A model generated the notes under the pieces. It saw only the letters and a list, made by a program, of their open reading frames with translations, was not told where the DNA came from and made no database searches. Below, in pieces: positions 28,417 through 38,600 of a stretch of DNA of 64,000 nucleotides (positions are counted from its first letter, which is position 1; the number at the start of each line of letters is the position of its first letter). The translations under genes were made by a program, and so were the position numbers. This DNA is from Trypanosoma brucei gambiense DAL972 (Eukaryota > Euglenozoa > Kinetoplastea > Trypanosomatida > Trypanosomatidae), in contig NC_026743.1 in the NCBI RefSeq assembly GCF_000210295.1, positions 2,418,001-2,482,000 on the forward strand. The letters run 5' to 3'.

Positions 28417-30198
28417 TTAAGCCGGAAGAAAGTGTATGGCTACCGAGGCATCAAATCCAGAAGAGAGCATGACCGGGGCAACGGCGGCCAAAGACCATCC
28501 CTTGGCGGACATACTCTGCATAACAGAAAGTGCAAAAACCCAGCACCCCTTCGCATTACCAAAGTCCCCCGCCGTAGCCAACAACAGACTAATGGCGGGA
28601 GGCAGGTTTGCCTTAGTCCCAATTAGCGTTGGAGGCTGAAGAAGTAGTGCCATATACTTACTCATGTAGTGCGCAGATTCATCGAACTGCCGCTGCGACT
28701 TCACACAACTGTGCAGCGCATCCGCGATAAGACCTGAAACAGCACTCGGGGGATCCCTCGTGCAGCATGCAATTATTGCTAACACAGCACATGTTTGCTT
28801 CACGGAGCTCACGTGGCGGGACAAAGCGAATTCTGAGGCTATTTGCCACACGGTCTCCCAGGAACCCGAAGAGAGCACAGCCGCAGCAATAGCAATAGGA
28901 AGGACTTGCGAAGTCCATTTCGGCGCCGCCTGAGCCACAGTGAGCGACATCAGCCAATTGCCCATTTTCCCCAAATCGTAAGCCATAGCAACCGCAAAGC
29001 GGTCGTTACAAGAAGGGGCGTGACGGTACGCTTCAACGCAATTCCTCCATGTGGCGGCGAAGGGAACACGGCCCTCTAACAGAACAACATTCAACCACAA
29101 AGTGTACGTGTGGTTGTTTCTTGCAGACATTTTGGTGTACATGGCAACCGCCTCCTTCCAAAGACCCCCCCTAGCTAAGGCAATAAGGACTTGATTTTGA
29201 ACGGGAACGCACCGCTGCTCACTCAAAGGGGGCGAGGATGATGACCTCTGATACAGGAAAAGGGAGCTTTCCCACTGACATCCTTCGTTTAGAAGAGCCA
29301 TTAGCCTTCCTAACGCCTGACACGAAATATTTTCAACCATAGGAATGACACCTCGTACTAGTTCAACGGCCTGTCGCCACTGTTCCGTGGGGCAGTGCAA
29401 AAGATAATAATGGAGAGCACGCCTCGGCCAAGGCCTTCCAGTATTACTGAATACGCGCACAAACTGGTTTACTTGTTCCCAGTTGAAGGGATCGCGCACG
29501 GCCTTCCATTGAAGCACATGTGCTGATAGCACGGCATTGCACGTATCTTCATCGTATCCTACCATACTGTTTTCTTTAACGTGCGCGACAAGAGAGCAGG
29601 ACCGGCGCCACCCCTGGCGTTGAACGGAAGCAACGCGCTCCACTAGCTCCAGTAAATGCCCACGAGGTAAAACTTGTAACGCCTCCCGCCAATGACCGGA
29701 AGAGGTGAGCCCAACACTGAAATCAACCAAGGCATCATCTGTCAACGGAACTCCAACTCCCTGCACCTCTTTTAGAAGCAAGAGAGGAACCTCCACCCCA
29801 AGTCGAGATAACTGGGAAGACTGAAAAAGAAATCGATAGTGGTCCGCACGCAGGGGGATCCCCATAACCTGAGCCTCCACGACGCACTGCAGCTGTTCCA
29901 ACGTCAGCATGTGTTGGCTGGCCTCCAAACCAGCCGCATCGTGTGCATGTGCCCGATCAGCGTCACCGTAGCATGCCAAAATAGTTTCGAGCGCCTGCGC
30001 CTTCTGCCCTGAAGTTCCATACCTCATTATTTCCCATCGTAAACGCCGCAAAACGAGGACACTGCAAGGGTGTATAGTGTGCCCTAAGGGCCCCAGGAGA
30101 TGGGCACGTGCTACCTGTCGAAAAATATCACTGCCAGTTCGCTGCTTGATGTGTGGTGGCGAAGCAATATAAGAACGCAACGCGCTCATCCATGACAT
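28417..30198 (-). CDS. Helical-repeat protein, probably PPR-type, mitochondrial
   Basis: A 593-residue protein starting MSWMSALRSYIAS. The body is a chain of helix pairs of about 35 residues with PPR-like signatures such as NQVLIALARGGLWKEAVAMY, AVAMAYDLGKMGNWLMSLTV and VDFSVGLTSSGHWREALQVL. Other units are degenerate. The basic, hydroxylated N terminus without acidic residues in the first 25 positions could be a mitochondrial presequence. Trypanosomes have a large PPR family serving mitochondrial ribosome assembly, RNA editing and polyadenylation; which step this one serves cannot be told. No start ambiguity: the ATG codes for the first residue and stops lie upstream. Confidence 0.75.
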   Translation of the reverse strand: MSWMSALRSYIASPPHIKQRTGSDIFRQVARAHLLGPLGHTIHPCSVLVLRRLRWEIMRYGTSGQKAQALETILACYGDADRAHAHDAAGLEASQHMLTLEQLQCVVEAQVMGIPLRADHYRFLFQSSQLSRLGVEVPLLLLKEVQGVGVPLTDDALVDFSVGLTSSGHWREALQVLPRGHLLELVERVASVQRQGWRRSCSLVAHVKENSMVGYDEDTCNAVLSAHVLQWKAVRDPFNWEQVNQFVRVFSNTGRPWPRRALHYYLLHCPTEQWRQAVELVRGVIPMVENISCQALGRLMALLNEGCQWESSLFLYQRSSSSPPLSEQRCVPVQNQVLIALARGGLWKEAVAMYTKMSARNNHTYTLWLNVVLLEGRVPFAATWRNCVEAYRHAPSCNDRFAVAMAYDLGKMGNWLMSLTVAQAAPKWTSQVLPIAIAAAVLSSGSWETVWQIASEFALSRHVSSVKQTCAVLAIIACCTRDPPSAVSGLIADALHSCVKSQRQFDESAHYMSKYMALLLQPPTLIGTKANLPPAISLLLATAGDFGNAKGCWVFALSVMQSMSAKGWSLAAVAPVMLSSGFDASVAIHFLPA

Positions 30199-30566
30199 GG
30201 CATACTAAGAACTAACAAAACTGTACCGTGAAATGCAAAAAAAAAAGAAAAAAATCTGTCAATACGAACGGTTCTTCATACACTGGAAAAGAGGAGAGTA
30301 GGAAGGTATGAACAACGCAAAGTTTCTTCACGGTTTCGCGACATCTCCGCACAACCACACTCTCGCCCTTAATTAGCTCCACTGGCATCAAAATACGAAC
30401 AAGGGGATGTGAATCAACGCTCCTATGCTCACAATGGTTATTCAACGTTATACGAGCCTGCTGGACGAGGCGTTGAATCAACTACCACACCAAACATTCT
30501 CTTTCCTATGTCTTCTCCCGCGGTTCTCCTCTCCCTTCGCTGTTTTCACCGACGTGAGCGAATGGG
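30199..30566 (-). other. Intergenic region before the helical-repeat gene
   Basis: 368 bp, no gene. The T-rich minus-strand tract at 30238-30254 (complement of AAAAAAAAGAAAAAAAT) 40-55 bases before the ATG is a strong polypyrimidine tract. Confidence 0.5.
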
Positions 30567-32012
30567 CTACACACAGCGGCCAGAACGCGTGCGCCTCGTT
30601 TTAATAGCGGTTGATGTCGGAAATAGTTCCTCCTTAGTCCATCGCTCTGGGGCGTCACCATCCACTGGTGGGTCACTTGACTGACGGAGATGCGCCTCAA
30701 CTTCATCAGAGGTTAACACAAGCACCTCCTTGGTCCGATACGAGTCACGGGTCCGTTGTGCCTCATAACGGTCATCCCCTGACTTCACCTTCACCCACCA
30801 ACCGGCACCGAGGTGCCGCCCCACTACACTACCAGTTGCTGTGAAATCGTAAGGTGTCCCGTCCTCCCGTAGCCCACTAATAGCCACGACCCCATCATCC
30901 TCAAACAGAACCTCAACGACGCTTGAGCCACGAGTTCCACCTCCGCTGCAGTATGAATTGTCGGCAGAGATAGAGAGCAGACCCGGCTGCTGTACAATGC
31001 ACGGTGTGTCACCGGTTGGTTGATGCCCACCACACACGGCGTGAATACCACTACGGTTGAGAAACTCCACTCCACCAAGCCCCAAGTAGCGGGGACTTCC
31101 TGAAGAGGTAAGAGAGTGAACAACAACCGAGTAGGGAACACAGGGAAAGGGAAAAGCATACCGTCGCAGCGACGCCCCCTCTCCACCCGCTGACCACTGT
31201 TCAAACTGCCTATTCTTGAATCTGTTCAACGCGTCAACCCACTCGTCGGCGGTTCCTTGTTGGATCATAACGTTGTGAGTTGGGGTAGACACACACTCCA
31301 ATGAAGACTCTTCGTTAGGAAGAACTCCAACGTTCTCATTGACAACAGCACCATGAACGAAAAGAACACCGTCGAGAATTAACGCTATCCTCCCCCTTCT
31401 CAGGTACTCGTAGTACACACCTCCAGGAAGCGCACTATTCAGAAAACTCTGCGCCACCTCGTCATCCGACAAGGTCTGCCCACGCAGCCGTCGCAATTCC
31501 TCCCGCCGATGTTCAAAAGTTCGCGCGCCGCCCATCTTATGGGTGAGAGCCCATTGAACCAGAGTTGTTTTACCTGTAACAGGACTTGCACTCGTCTGAT
31601 GAAGAAACTGTTCGTAGGGTAGCGGATTGACTCGGTCACTCATCTTCGCCATTACATCAGGAAATAAGAAAGCTTGCGCGGATCTGGGAGGGAACGGGCC
31701 ATTCCCCAACACTTTCATCATGGGAGAGCCGAACACCATTTTGTTGATGTCACGGTTTCCCAGCATAAGGTGCACACGGGATGGGTATGCGTCGTGGAAT
31801 GCCAGAAGTGCCTCCGCAAAGCTAATGTCGTCACCGCGATCAAACGCATCCCCCCCGTATACAAAGTGTGACGTTGCATCCCGGAAGGAAAGAACCCCTT
31901 GATTCCACGACACCACCTTGCTTCTTTCTGCATAGCGAGCAAAATATGAGAAATCACCCTCCACGTCTGTCACGTAGGCGATGCGGAGGCGTGTTCGACA
32001 GGATCGCAGCAT
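30567..32012 (-). CDS. Calcineurin-like metallophosphoesterase
   Basis: A 481-residue phosphoesterase of the PPP/metallophos fold. The metal-binding motifs are in the N-terminal third: D16 and the EGD at 18-20, GDAFDRG at 54-60 and GNRD at 85-88; a late histidine-containing GGHQPTG supplies a C-terminal metal ligand. The usual GNHE of PP1/PP2A and ApaH-like phosphatases is replaced by GNRD followed by INK, marking a distinct branch. The substrate may be a phosphoprotein or a nucleotide; sequence does not say. The ATG at 32012 was chosen, since the codon before it is TTG. Confidence 0.85.
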   Translation of the reverse strand: MLRSCRTRLRIAYVTDVEGDFSYFARYAERSKVVSWNQGVLSFRDATSHFVYGGDAFDRGDDISFAEALLAFHDAYPSRVHLMLGNRDINKMVFGSPMMKVLGNGPFPPRSAQAFLFPDVMAKMSDRVNPLPYEQFLHQTSASPVTGKTTLVQWALTHKMGGARTFEHRREELRRLRGQTLSDDEVAQSFLNSALPGGVYYEYLRRGRIALILDGVLFVHGAVVNENVGVLPNEESSLECVSTPTHNVMIQQGTADEWVDALNRFKNRQFEQWSAGGEGASLRRYAFPFPCVPYSVVVHSLTSSGSPRYLGLGGVEFLNRSGIHAVCGGHQPTGDTPCIVQQPGLLSISADNSYCSGGGTRGSSVVEVLFEDDGVVAISGLREDGTPYDFTATGSVVGRHLGAGWWVKVKSGDDRYEAQRTRDSYRTKEVLVLTSDEVEAHLRQSSDPPVDGDAPERWTKEELFPTSTAIKTRRTRSGRCV

Positions 32013-32498
32013 CAACCCTTACGAGTCCTTGTCGTGGATCCCGTATCCCTCTTTGACACCTGGACACGCGCACGCATAAAAAAGTAGGTGGAGTAACGAT
32101 GATAATAATAGTAAGGATTCACGTCGAAAAGGGAGTTGCTCACAGGAAAGGAAACAAGAAGGGAGACGTGACGCTTTCACATCCCCAGAGAATGACGGAA
32201 AACAAAAGCAAGAGAAAAGAAAGGGGGTGGATGCGGAAGACAGAAGGGGGATGTTAGAACACAACGGCCAAAGAAATGTGAATCACAAAAAAGTGGAGGT
32301 GGGGATCCGCAAGCCTAATGCCGATTACCTATCGCAACGGCGTGATGTTTATGTCGCCACCTTCTTTCTCTAACTGACCGAACATGACACAGCGTTGGTC
32401 CAACGCCCTCCGGTCATTTACCTTTCCTTTATTCGGTGTAGTAATGCCTATAGCAACAAATGGCGGCGTTTCCATGGAGTAATTGATTCTTGGGAAGG
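32013..32498 (-). other. Intergenic region between phosphoesterase and dynein light chain genes
   Basis: 486 bp, no gene. Several pyrimidine tracts on the minus strand (complement of 32200-32260, rich in AAAGCAAGAGAAAAGAAAGG) can serve trans-splicing of the phosphoesterase mRNA. Confidence 0.45.
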
Positions 32499-32828
32499 CT
32501 ATGCCACAACACCGTACACAGTCACCACACAATGCATGACCTTATTTTCCGCCTTGTACACGTAACAGGCGTCACTTGTTGGATTCCACATGCATGCCGA
32601 CAGGGCATGAAACCCGGCGCCGGTTTTCTGTATAATAATGCAGTGTGCAACATATTTCCTGGGGAGCGCTGCCTCTTGCGTGAGCCGCTGCACGATGTTC
32701 TCCGTGATCGACGCAACGATTCCAGGAATCTTTTCGTGTTGATACTTCGTCACTGGTGTGAAGTACCGCTCCACTACATCCTCACATATACCCTTTGCAT
32801 CATCAGCTAGGGTCAACTTCTCTTTCAT
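32499..32828 (-). CDS. Tctex-type dynein light chain
   Basis: A 109-residue protein of exactly the size of Tctex1/DYNLT light chains. Features are the N-terminal helix region (AKGICEDVVERYFTPVTKYQ), the second helix (IVASITENIVQRLTQEAAL), and the C-terminal beta strands (KYVAHCIIIQKTGAGFHALS, ACMWNPTSDACYVYKAENKV) with the family W-N-P-x-x-D turn. Tctex light chains sit on dynein intermediate chains in cytoplasmic, intraflagellar-transport and axonemal dyneins. The sequence alone does not tell which motor this one belongs to. Confidence 0.9.
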   Translation of the reverse strand: MKEKLTLADDAKGICEDVVERYFTPVTKYQHEKIPGIVASITENIVQRLTQEAALPRKYVAHCIIIQKTGAGFHALSACMWNPTSDACYVYKAENKVMHCVVTVYGVVA

Positions 32829-33196
32829 TATGCTGAAACGTTACACGGCGCGGGAAGTGGGTACAAACACGTCCTTCCTTTTTTGATTCTTTATTGGTTC
32901 CAACTCACCTCCCCCAAAAGTTGGGAATTACACTTATTGGTTGAAATTACACGTAAAGAGGCGTGAAAAGAGTTAAAGCCGAAGAGAAGCACCAACAACA
33001 GCCGCCACAATGCAAAAACAAAGCAGTTTATGTACAACACTGCATTTCACAAGCCAGGTATCTTCCGCTCTATTCTTCTACATTTCTAAGTACACACATG
33101 AGAGGAGTGATGACGCACGAAACACATCCCCCCTCACACACTGGCTCGTACAGGCAGAGGTGAAACCACACATACACAAAAAAGGAAGATGCATCC
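32829..33196 (-). other. Intergenic region between dynein light chain and CDC27 genes
   Basis: 368 bp, no gene. A minus-strand pyrimidine stretch lies at 32873-32910 (complement of CTTCCTTTTTTGATTC region) with AG candidates before 32828. Confidence 0.4.
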
Positions 33197-34870
33197 CTAC
33201 TCAGGCTCTTCCATGGATATTCTCTGCAAACAACTCTTGATGAAGCCCGCACGGCGAGGGTCGAGATCCATGGCGGTATGGTAGTACTGCACAGCCTTTC
33301 CCGGCATCCCCATAAAGTGAACGCATTTTGCAAGAGTCACATATAGCATTGCCTCGTCAGGGCACGCCTTCGTCATCTCCAGCAGCGCTTCACGAGCCTC
33401 GGGGTAACGTCGAAGGCGGATTAACACCTCAGCCCGTTGATGCCGGGCCCCGAGGTTTGTTGGATGCCGCTTAATTGCACTGTCATAAATGCGAAGTGCC
33501 TCAGAGAGATTCTCCTTTGAGGTGTCGCGCCGGTGGTATGTAGCAGCATACCGGTTCATGATGCTCGGAAGCGGATTAATTTGTATTGCCTGTTTAAAGT
33601 AGTATTGCGCTTGTGGTATGTTTTCACTTCTAAAGTACAACTCACCCAGACCGGCGTACGCATTATAGTGATTCGAGTCAATAAGGACCGCGTTCTGAAA
33701 GGATTCATACGCGTCATGCTTGCGGTCGAGGTGAAGCAGCTCGTACCCACGTAAAGTATGGGCATAAGCAAACTCACTATCCAACTGGACGGCACGATCA
33801 AGCATACAAAGCGCCTCCTTCGACTCTTTCAGCAGACTGTAAGCATTGGCCGCAACACATAACGTCACGGGTGAAACGGGCATTTCATTAATAAGTGTCT
33901 GCGAGAGGGAACCAAGGGCCCCCGTATCCTTTCGCTGCCAGAGGGCAGTACTGTAATGCACAAGCAAAGGGTCTGCCAACCTCCATGGCGCTATTTGCCG
34001 TAACCGCGCAAACTCCTTCACTGCGTTCTCTACATCACCGTCGTGAAAATACGCCATCGCCAGCGCTCCAACTGCCCAGCTGGTACTCTGCTCAGGAAAC
34101 CCCTCCTGTTGAAGCGCTGCCTGTACGTCTTTGCACATGTACATCCTCTGCATAAAAGCGATGGCGGCAAAAGGCGACAAATACTGACGAACAAAATCAC
34201 GCCTCGACTGCTTGCTAGACGTACTGGGGGTCTTGCTGCGACTACAAGTGACCCCAACGGGTGCGGGCCGGCGCGGTGTTTCCTCTGCGCCGGTCGGGGC
34301 TTTCGCGGAAGAGTACATATGGCACATCTCCTCCTTTGGTGTTCCCGTTATTTTGAGATATTCCTCGTACGCCACAAAGTTAAGAGGGTCTAGTATGGCG
34401 CTTCTGGCAAACGCATCATCCCCGTTACCATGCCGACCGCGTTGGCGGCAGACGCCTAACCAGTACTGCACATCAGAACAGGTGCGATGACGGTCAAGTT
34501 CATCCAACACTCGCTCCCCCTCCGCGTACCGCTGTGACATTGCGCACGTCACCCCAAACAAATACTGGCAGTTCCACTTAGCCGTTGCATCGGGACCGCC
34601 ACTAATACTCACATTGCTGCTAGAAACGCTGTTTGATGGACTTAGGGATGGACAGTGAGTCTGCAGAAGCCGGTAGGCGGTACCCGCATCACCACTGGTC
34701 ACATAGCAGTGAGCCAGCGTGTGTAATGATTCATACGTAGGTTCCAACGAATACAGCCGCTCGGCACAGAATATTGCATTGGGATATATATAGCTAGCGA
34801 GGCTCTCCTGTATAGCCTCCTTGAGACCTTGTACAACGAGAGACTTGCGGTGGTCTCTCTGAGCTGTCAT
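33197..34870 (-). CDS. CDC27: Anaphase-promoting complex subunit CDC27/APC3
   Basis: A 557-residue TPR protein. The N terminus has the CDC27/APC3 signature YIYPNAIFCAERLYSLEP followed by LHTLAHCYVTSGDAGTAYRL and CQYLFGVTC...AEGERVLDELDRH. A variable linker (about 165-240) separates it from a C-terminal superhelix of at least eight TPRs, including YAYAGLGELYFRSENIPQAQ. APC3 is a scaffold of the cyclosome that receives the IR tails of CDC20/CDH1 and APC10, needed for metaphase-anaphase transition. It is shorter than animal CDC27 because the linker is short. The ATG at 34870 (MTAQRDHRKS) was chosen; the frame upstream covers a T-rich splice tract ending in AG. Confidence 0.9.
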   Translation of the reverse strand: MTAQRDHRKSLVVQGLKEAIQESLASYIYPNAIFCAERLYSLEPTYESLHTLAHCYVTSGDAGTAYRLLQTHCPSLSPSNSVSSSNVSISGGPDATAKWNCQYLFGVTCAMSQRYAEGERVLDELDRHRTCSDVQYWLGVCRQRGRHGNGDDAFARSAILDPLNFVAYEEYLKITGTPKEEMCHMYSSAKAPTGAEETPRRPAPVGVTCSRSKTPSTSSKQSRRDFVRQYLSPFAAIAFMQRMYMCKDVQAALQQEGFPEQSTSWAVGALAMAYFHDGDVENAVKEFARLRQIAPWRLADPLLVHYSTALWQRKDTGALGSLSQTLINEMPVSPVTLCVAANAYSLLKESKEALCMLDRAVQLDSEFAYAHTLRGYELLHLDRKHDAYESFQNAVLIDSNHYNAYAGLGELYFRSENIPQAQYYFKQAIQINPLPSIMNRYAATYHRRDTSKENLSEALRIYDSAIKRHPTNLGARHQRAEVLIRLRRYPEAREALLEMTKACPDEAMLYVTLAKCVHFMGMPGKAVQYYHTAMDLDPRRAGFIKSCLQRISMEEPE

Positions 34871-35604
34871 TCTTCTGCCATAAAATGGACAATTCACAAG
34901 AAAAGATAGGGGGAAAGCGGGCAGAGGCACGCGTACACATGCGCCTGTGTGCGTGCAATGCAGAGCAGTTTACGCGCGCTGATGCTCGAGTGCGAATAAA
35001 TTTCTTGCGGTGAAAAGATGAAGAAGGGTAAGAGACGAGCATGTTTCCCTAACCCACTGGAAAAGAAACACGTGCACTCCGTCTTCCAGCGAGTCCCTCC
35101 AGACAACACGACCATCATAGTCATCGTACTTCATTCTTATAGGCTCCTTTCTATTTGCCGCTGCGCTCATTCAGCGAAGTAAATAATTTTTCACGCGCTA
35201 ACATTTGAACCATGTTAGAACCTCAGGGTGTGAGGGGAACGTAAAGCAAGTCTGTTTTTTTTTTTTTTAAGAGCACGACTGGTGCGTTTTGTACAGTCCA
35301 TTTTCTACCCTTCGTTCACTCCACCTCGTCCCGAGCTCCTCCTGCTTCCACCCGCATCCCCCTACCCTCTCCCCTCTTTCCTCTTTTAGGTGACGGGGAA
35401 AAAAGTAAATAACCGCAGTGATGATGATAAAAAAATATATTATTATCACACTGTTCAAACCTTCTCTTCCCTAATTTTCATCCAGAAACCGACGGTGACC
35501 CGCTCGAATGCAAATACAGTATCTATGAACTGCACAGCGCGCACGTGACGCGCCCGATAGAACAGAAGAAAATAACAATTCTGTAAACAGGCCCCCTCCA
35601 TCCT
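34871..35604 (-). other. Intergenic region between CDC27 and SMC2 genes
   Basis: 734 bp, no supported gene. The left end holds the CDC27 splice tract; a T14 run at 35255-35268 and A-rich segments at 35400-35445 are on the plus strand. The SMC2 3' UTR occupies the right part. Confidence 0.5.
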
Positions 35605-38600
35605 CTAACGACTTCTATTTGACTGAATACGAGTAATCTCTGAGTACCCCTGTGTATTACTCACTTGATAGAGCACGTCTGCATTACTGAACATCCCATC
35701 TTTTAGGGACACAAGCAGAAATTGAGAAGAAGGGAAGTGTTTCTGTAGCATATTACCGATCCCCTGTGTATGACTTGGGTCAAGTGCGGCATCCACCTCA
35801 TCAAGGATGTACATTGGTGCTTGACGCACACGTAGGATCGCTAAAATGAGACACAAAGCAAGAAGAGAACGTTGGCCACCACTCAATTCTGAGAGTGACT
35901 CCCGCTCCTTTCCATTGAACAAGACCTTAACCTGAAGACCAGAAAGGTGACCGTGCTCGTTCCTCTCCTCCCGAAGCACCGCTGCAGCACCAGGTAAGCA
36001 CGTAGAAAACAACTTTGAAAACACGTTGCTAACAACCTCCACCATGCGATCAAGAGCCCGCCACTTCTTGTCCTCAATGCCGAGTATGCATTGCTGGATA
36101 GCGTCTCTGTCCTCACCCAGTACCGACCGCTGTTGCACAAGCTCATCGTATTCCTTCTTGCGTTCTTCATAGAGGATCAGTGCTTTCTTGTTTAGTCGCT
36201 TGGACATGGTCGAGGCATTAACCTCGGCCTCGCGCAACTCCGCCAACGTTTCCTGCGTTCGTTCCCGGTCCTCAAAGTAAAATGGTCCGTCACGGGGGCC
36301 AAACAAGTGTTGCTTCTCCTCAATCCAGGTATTGCGCCTCTCAGCCTCGGATATGAGCTTCTGCAACTCTTCCAATGACTTTGAGATTTCACGTACGTCC
36401 ACCTCCGCATTTTTCACAAATCCCTCCAGTGACGCCTTCTTCACCACCAGTTGCTGAAGCTCCTGCTGGGTCTCTTCAATTTCCTTCTCAATGTTCTGAC
36501 GTTGCTCCTCCGCCCTACATCTCTTGTCCACAACCTCCTGTAGTGACTTACTCGTGCTTTCGAAGCTCTTCGAAGCCTCATCACGAGCCTTCGTCTGTTG
36601 ATGTATCTGCTCGTGCACCTCCACCAGTTTCTGCTCGATATCCGCTGCAGTTTGCGTCATTTCCGCTTCCACTCGCTCGAACTCCGCAGACCCTGATTCT
36701 TCCTCATGCACAAGGGCTGCGCACCGCTTTTGCGCTGCACTCAGCTGCTCTTGCAGATCCTTGCGTACCTTGTCGGAGTCTAGATTCGCATACTTCTCCA
36801 AACGAGCTCTGCGTTCCTGAAGATCGTTTAGCATCGTTGTGAGTGCCTCATACTTTTGTCGCTCCTCCTTAAGTGAAGCCTGCAGCTCTTTCGATAGTCC
36901 CTCTTCTTCGTTTTCCACAAGCTGGAGCTTATGGGTGGCTATGCTTACCGCCTCCTCCGCCTTCGCATGCTCCTGAATCAGTGACCTATGTTCCCTAAGT
37001 TGAGCGTGTAAGCCTTCAAGTTCTTTTTCACGCTTCTCCATCGTCACCCGTAGCGCCTCTACTGGGGCCTTACGCTTTTTATAAATAAGAACATCGGCAA
37101 ATACGTTGCGTATATGTTTTTTTGACCCACCCGTCATGAGCCCCTTGGGCTCTACTACCTCACCGTCAAGCGTCACAGCCTTGCAGCGCACAGCAGAGCC
37201 ATATGCAAGCTCTTGCGCCAGCTCCAACGTGGAACAAATAAAAAAATTGCCAAAAACATAATCGGCGATGACACGATGCGCCTCATCCTTGACAACAGTA
37301 AGGTCCTTTGCGACAGCAACGAAGCCATTCATGCGATTGGCCATTCGCTTAGCTTCCTCCAGTTGGGAGTCGCTTATGCTTTTCGGCTGCGTAAGTGTGT
37401 TGAGTGGGAGAAAGGCTGTACGCTGGCGCAGTCCATGGCGTATAATCCGCTCGGCGACAATGTCGCTCGTGACAACCACACGCATCAGTTGTGACTGTGC
37501 ACCTACTGTTAGGGCTATTGCGTATTTTTCCTCCTGAGGTGAGACAAGCTCCACGACGCGGCCCCAAATGTACTGCTCAATACCGGCGCAAGCACGCCGG
37601 TCGTATTCCAGATCAAGGCCACGCCCACCTGAACCGCCACCTTGAGCCGACTCGCGTAGCATCGCGTCATTGGCCTTCCAGTGCTCTGCCTTCAGGCGCG
37701 CAACCTCCTCTTGGAGGGCACGTGCTTGTTCTTCCAGCGGCTTGACGTTGATATACCGTTTGCTGACAGAGTCAAGACAGTCCTGCGCAGACCTCAGCTC
37801 ATTTCTAAGCCTGATAACCGTCCTCTCGCGGGCCTCTGACTTCTCGGCCACAGATTTCTGTTGGTGTTCCAATTCCCTGATACGCTCCTCTCGCCGCCGC
37901 GCTTCTGCACTACTTTTAATGACCTGTCGTTCAATATCAGCCCTCTCCTCCTCCAGGGACATGCCAGACGCGCCGGCCCGAACACCCGAACCGTTTAACT
38001 GCAGCGACCGCTTCAATTTGGCGATGTTTTCTTTCTGCTCGTGAATGTTTCGAATCAGCTTCTCCCGTTGCTCTTGATACGCCTCAAACTGCTGCGCGCG
38101 ACTCTTCTGCTGCTGTTTTTCCTCTTCGAGCTTCCGGGACGCATCAGCTAGCTTCTTCAGGACCTTATCTAACCTTTCCAACTGTGCCTCCTCACGAGCC
38201 AACTGCAACTTCAAAGTACTCTCCTCTTCATGTAGCGCCATGGCAGCCTCGGCGGGAGCTGCAAGAGTTGACTGCAACTGCATCAAGCGCTGTGTTGTCT
38301 CATCCTCAACGGAGGGAAAACTTCGCAACTGCTCCTTAGCCGCTGCTGTGTCGGACAGTAGTGACGTCCGGCGGGTACTCAACTCCCCTCGCCGCTTCCT
38401 GTGCTCCTCGTACTCAAAAGCTATACGAAACTTCCGCATCTCCTCAATACCCTCACTCAATTGCACATACCGCTCATACTCCTCCTGGTCCGCTTTCATT
38501 GCGCGGAGCATAGGGCCTATTTGGGTCTCTAGGTTGGCATCTATTTCCTCCATCTTTTTCTCCTTACTTCGTATCAAACTCTCAGCCGTTCGGCGACGGT

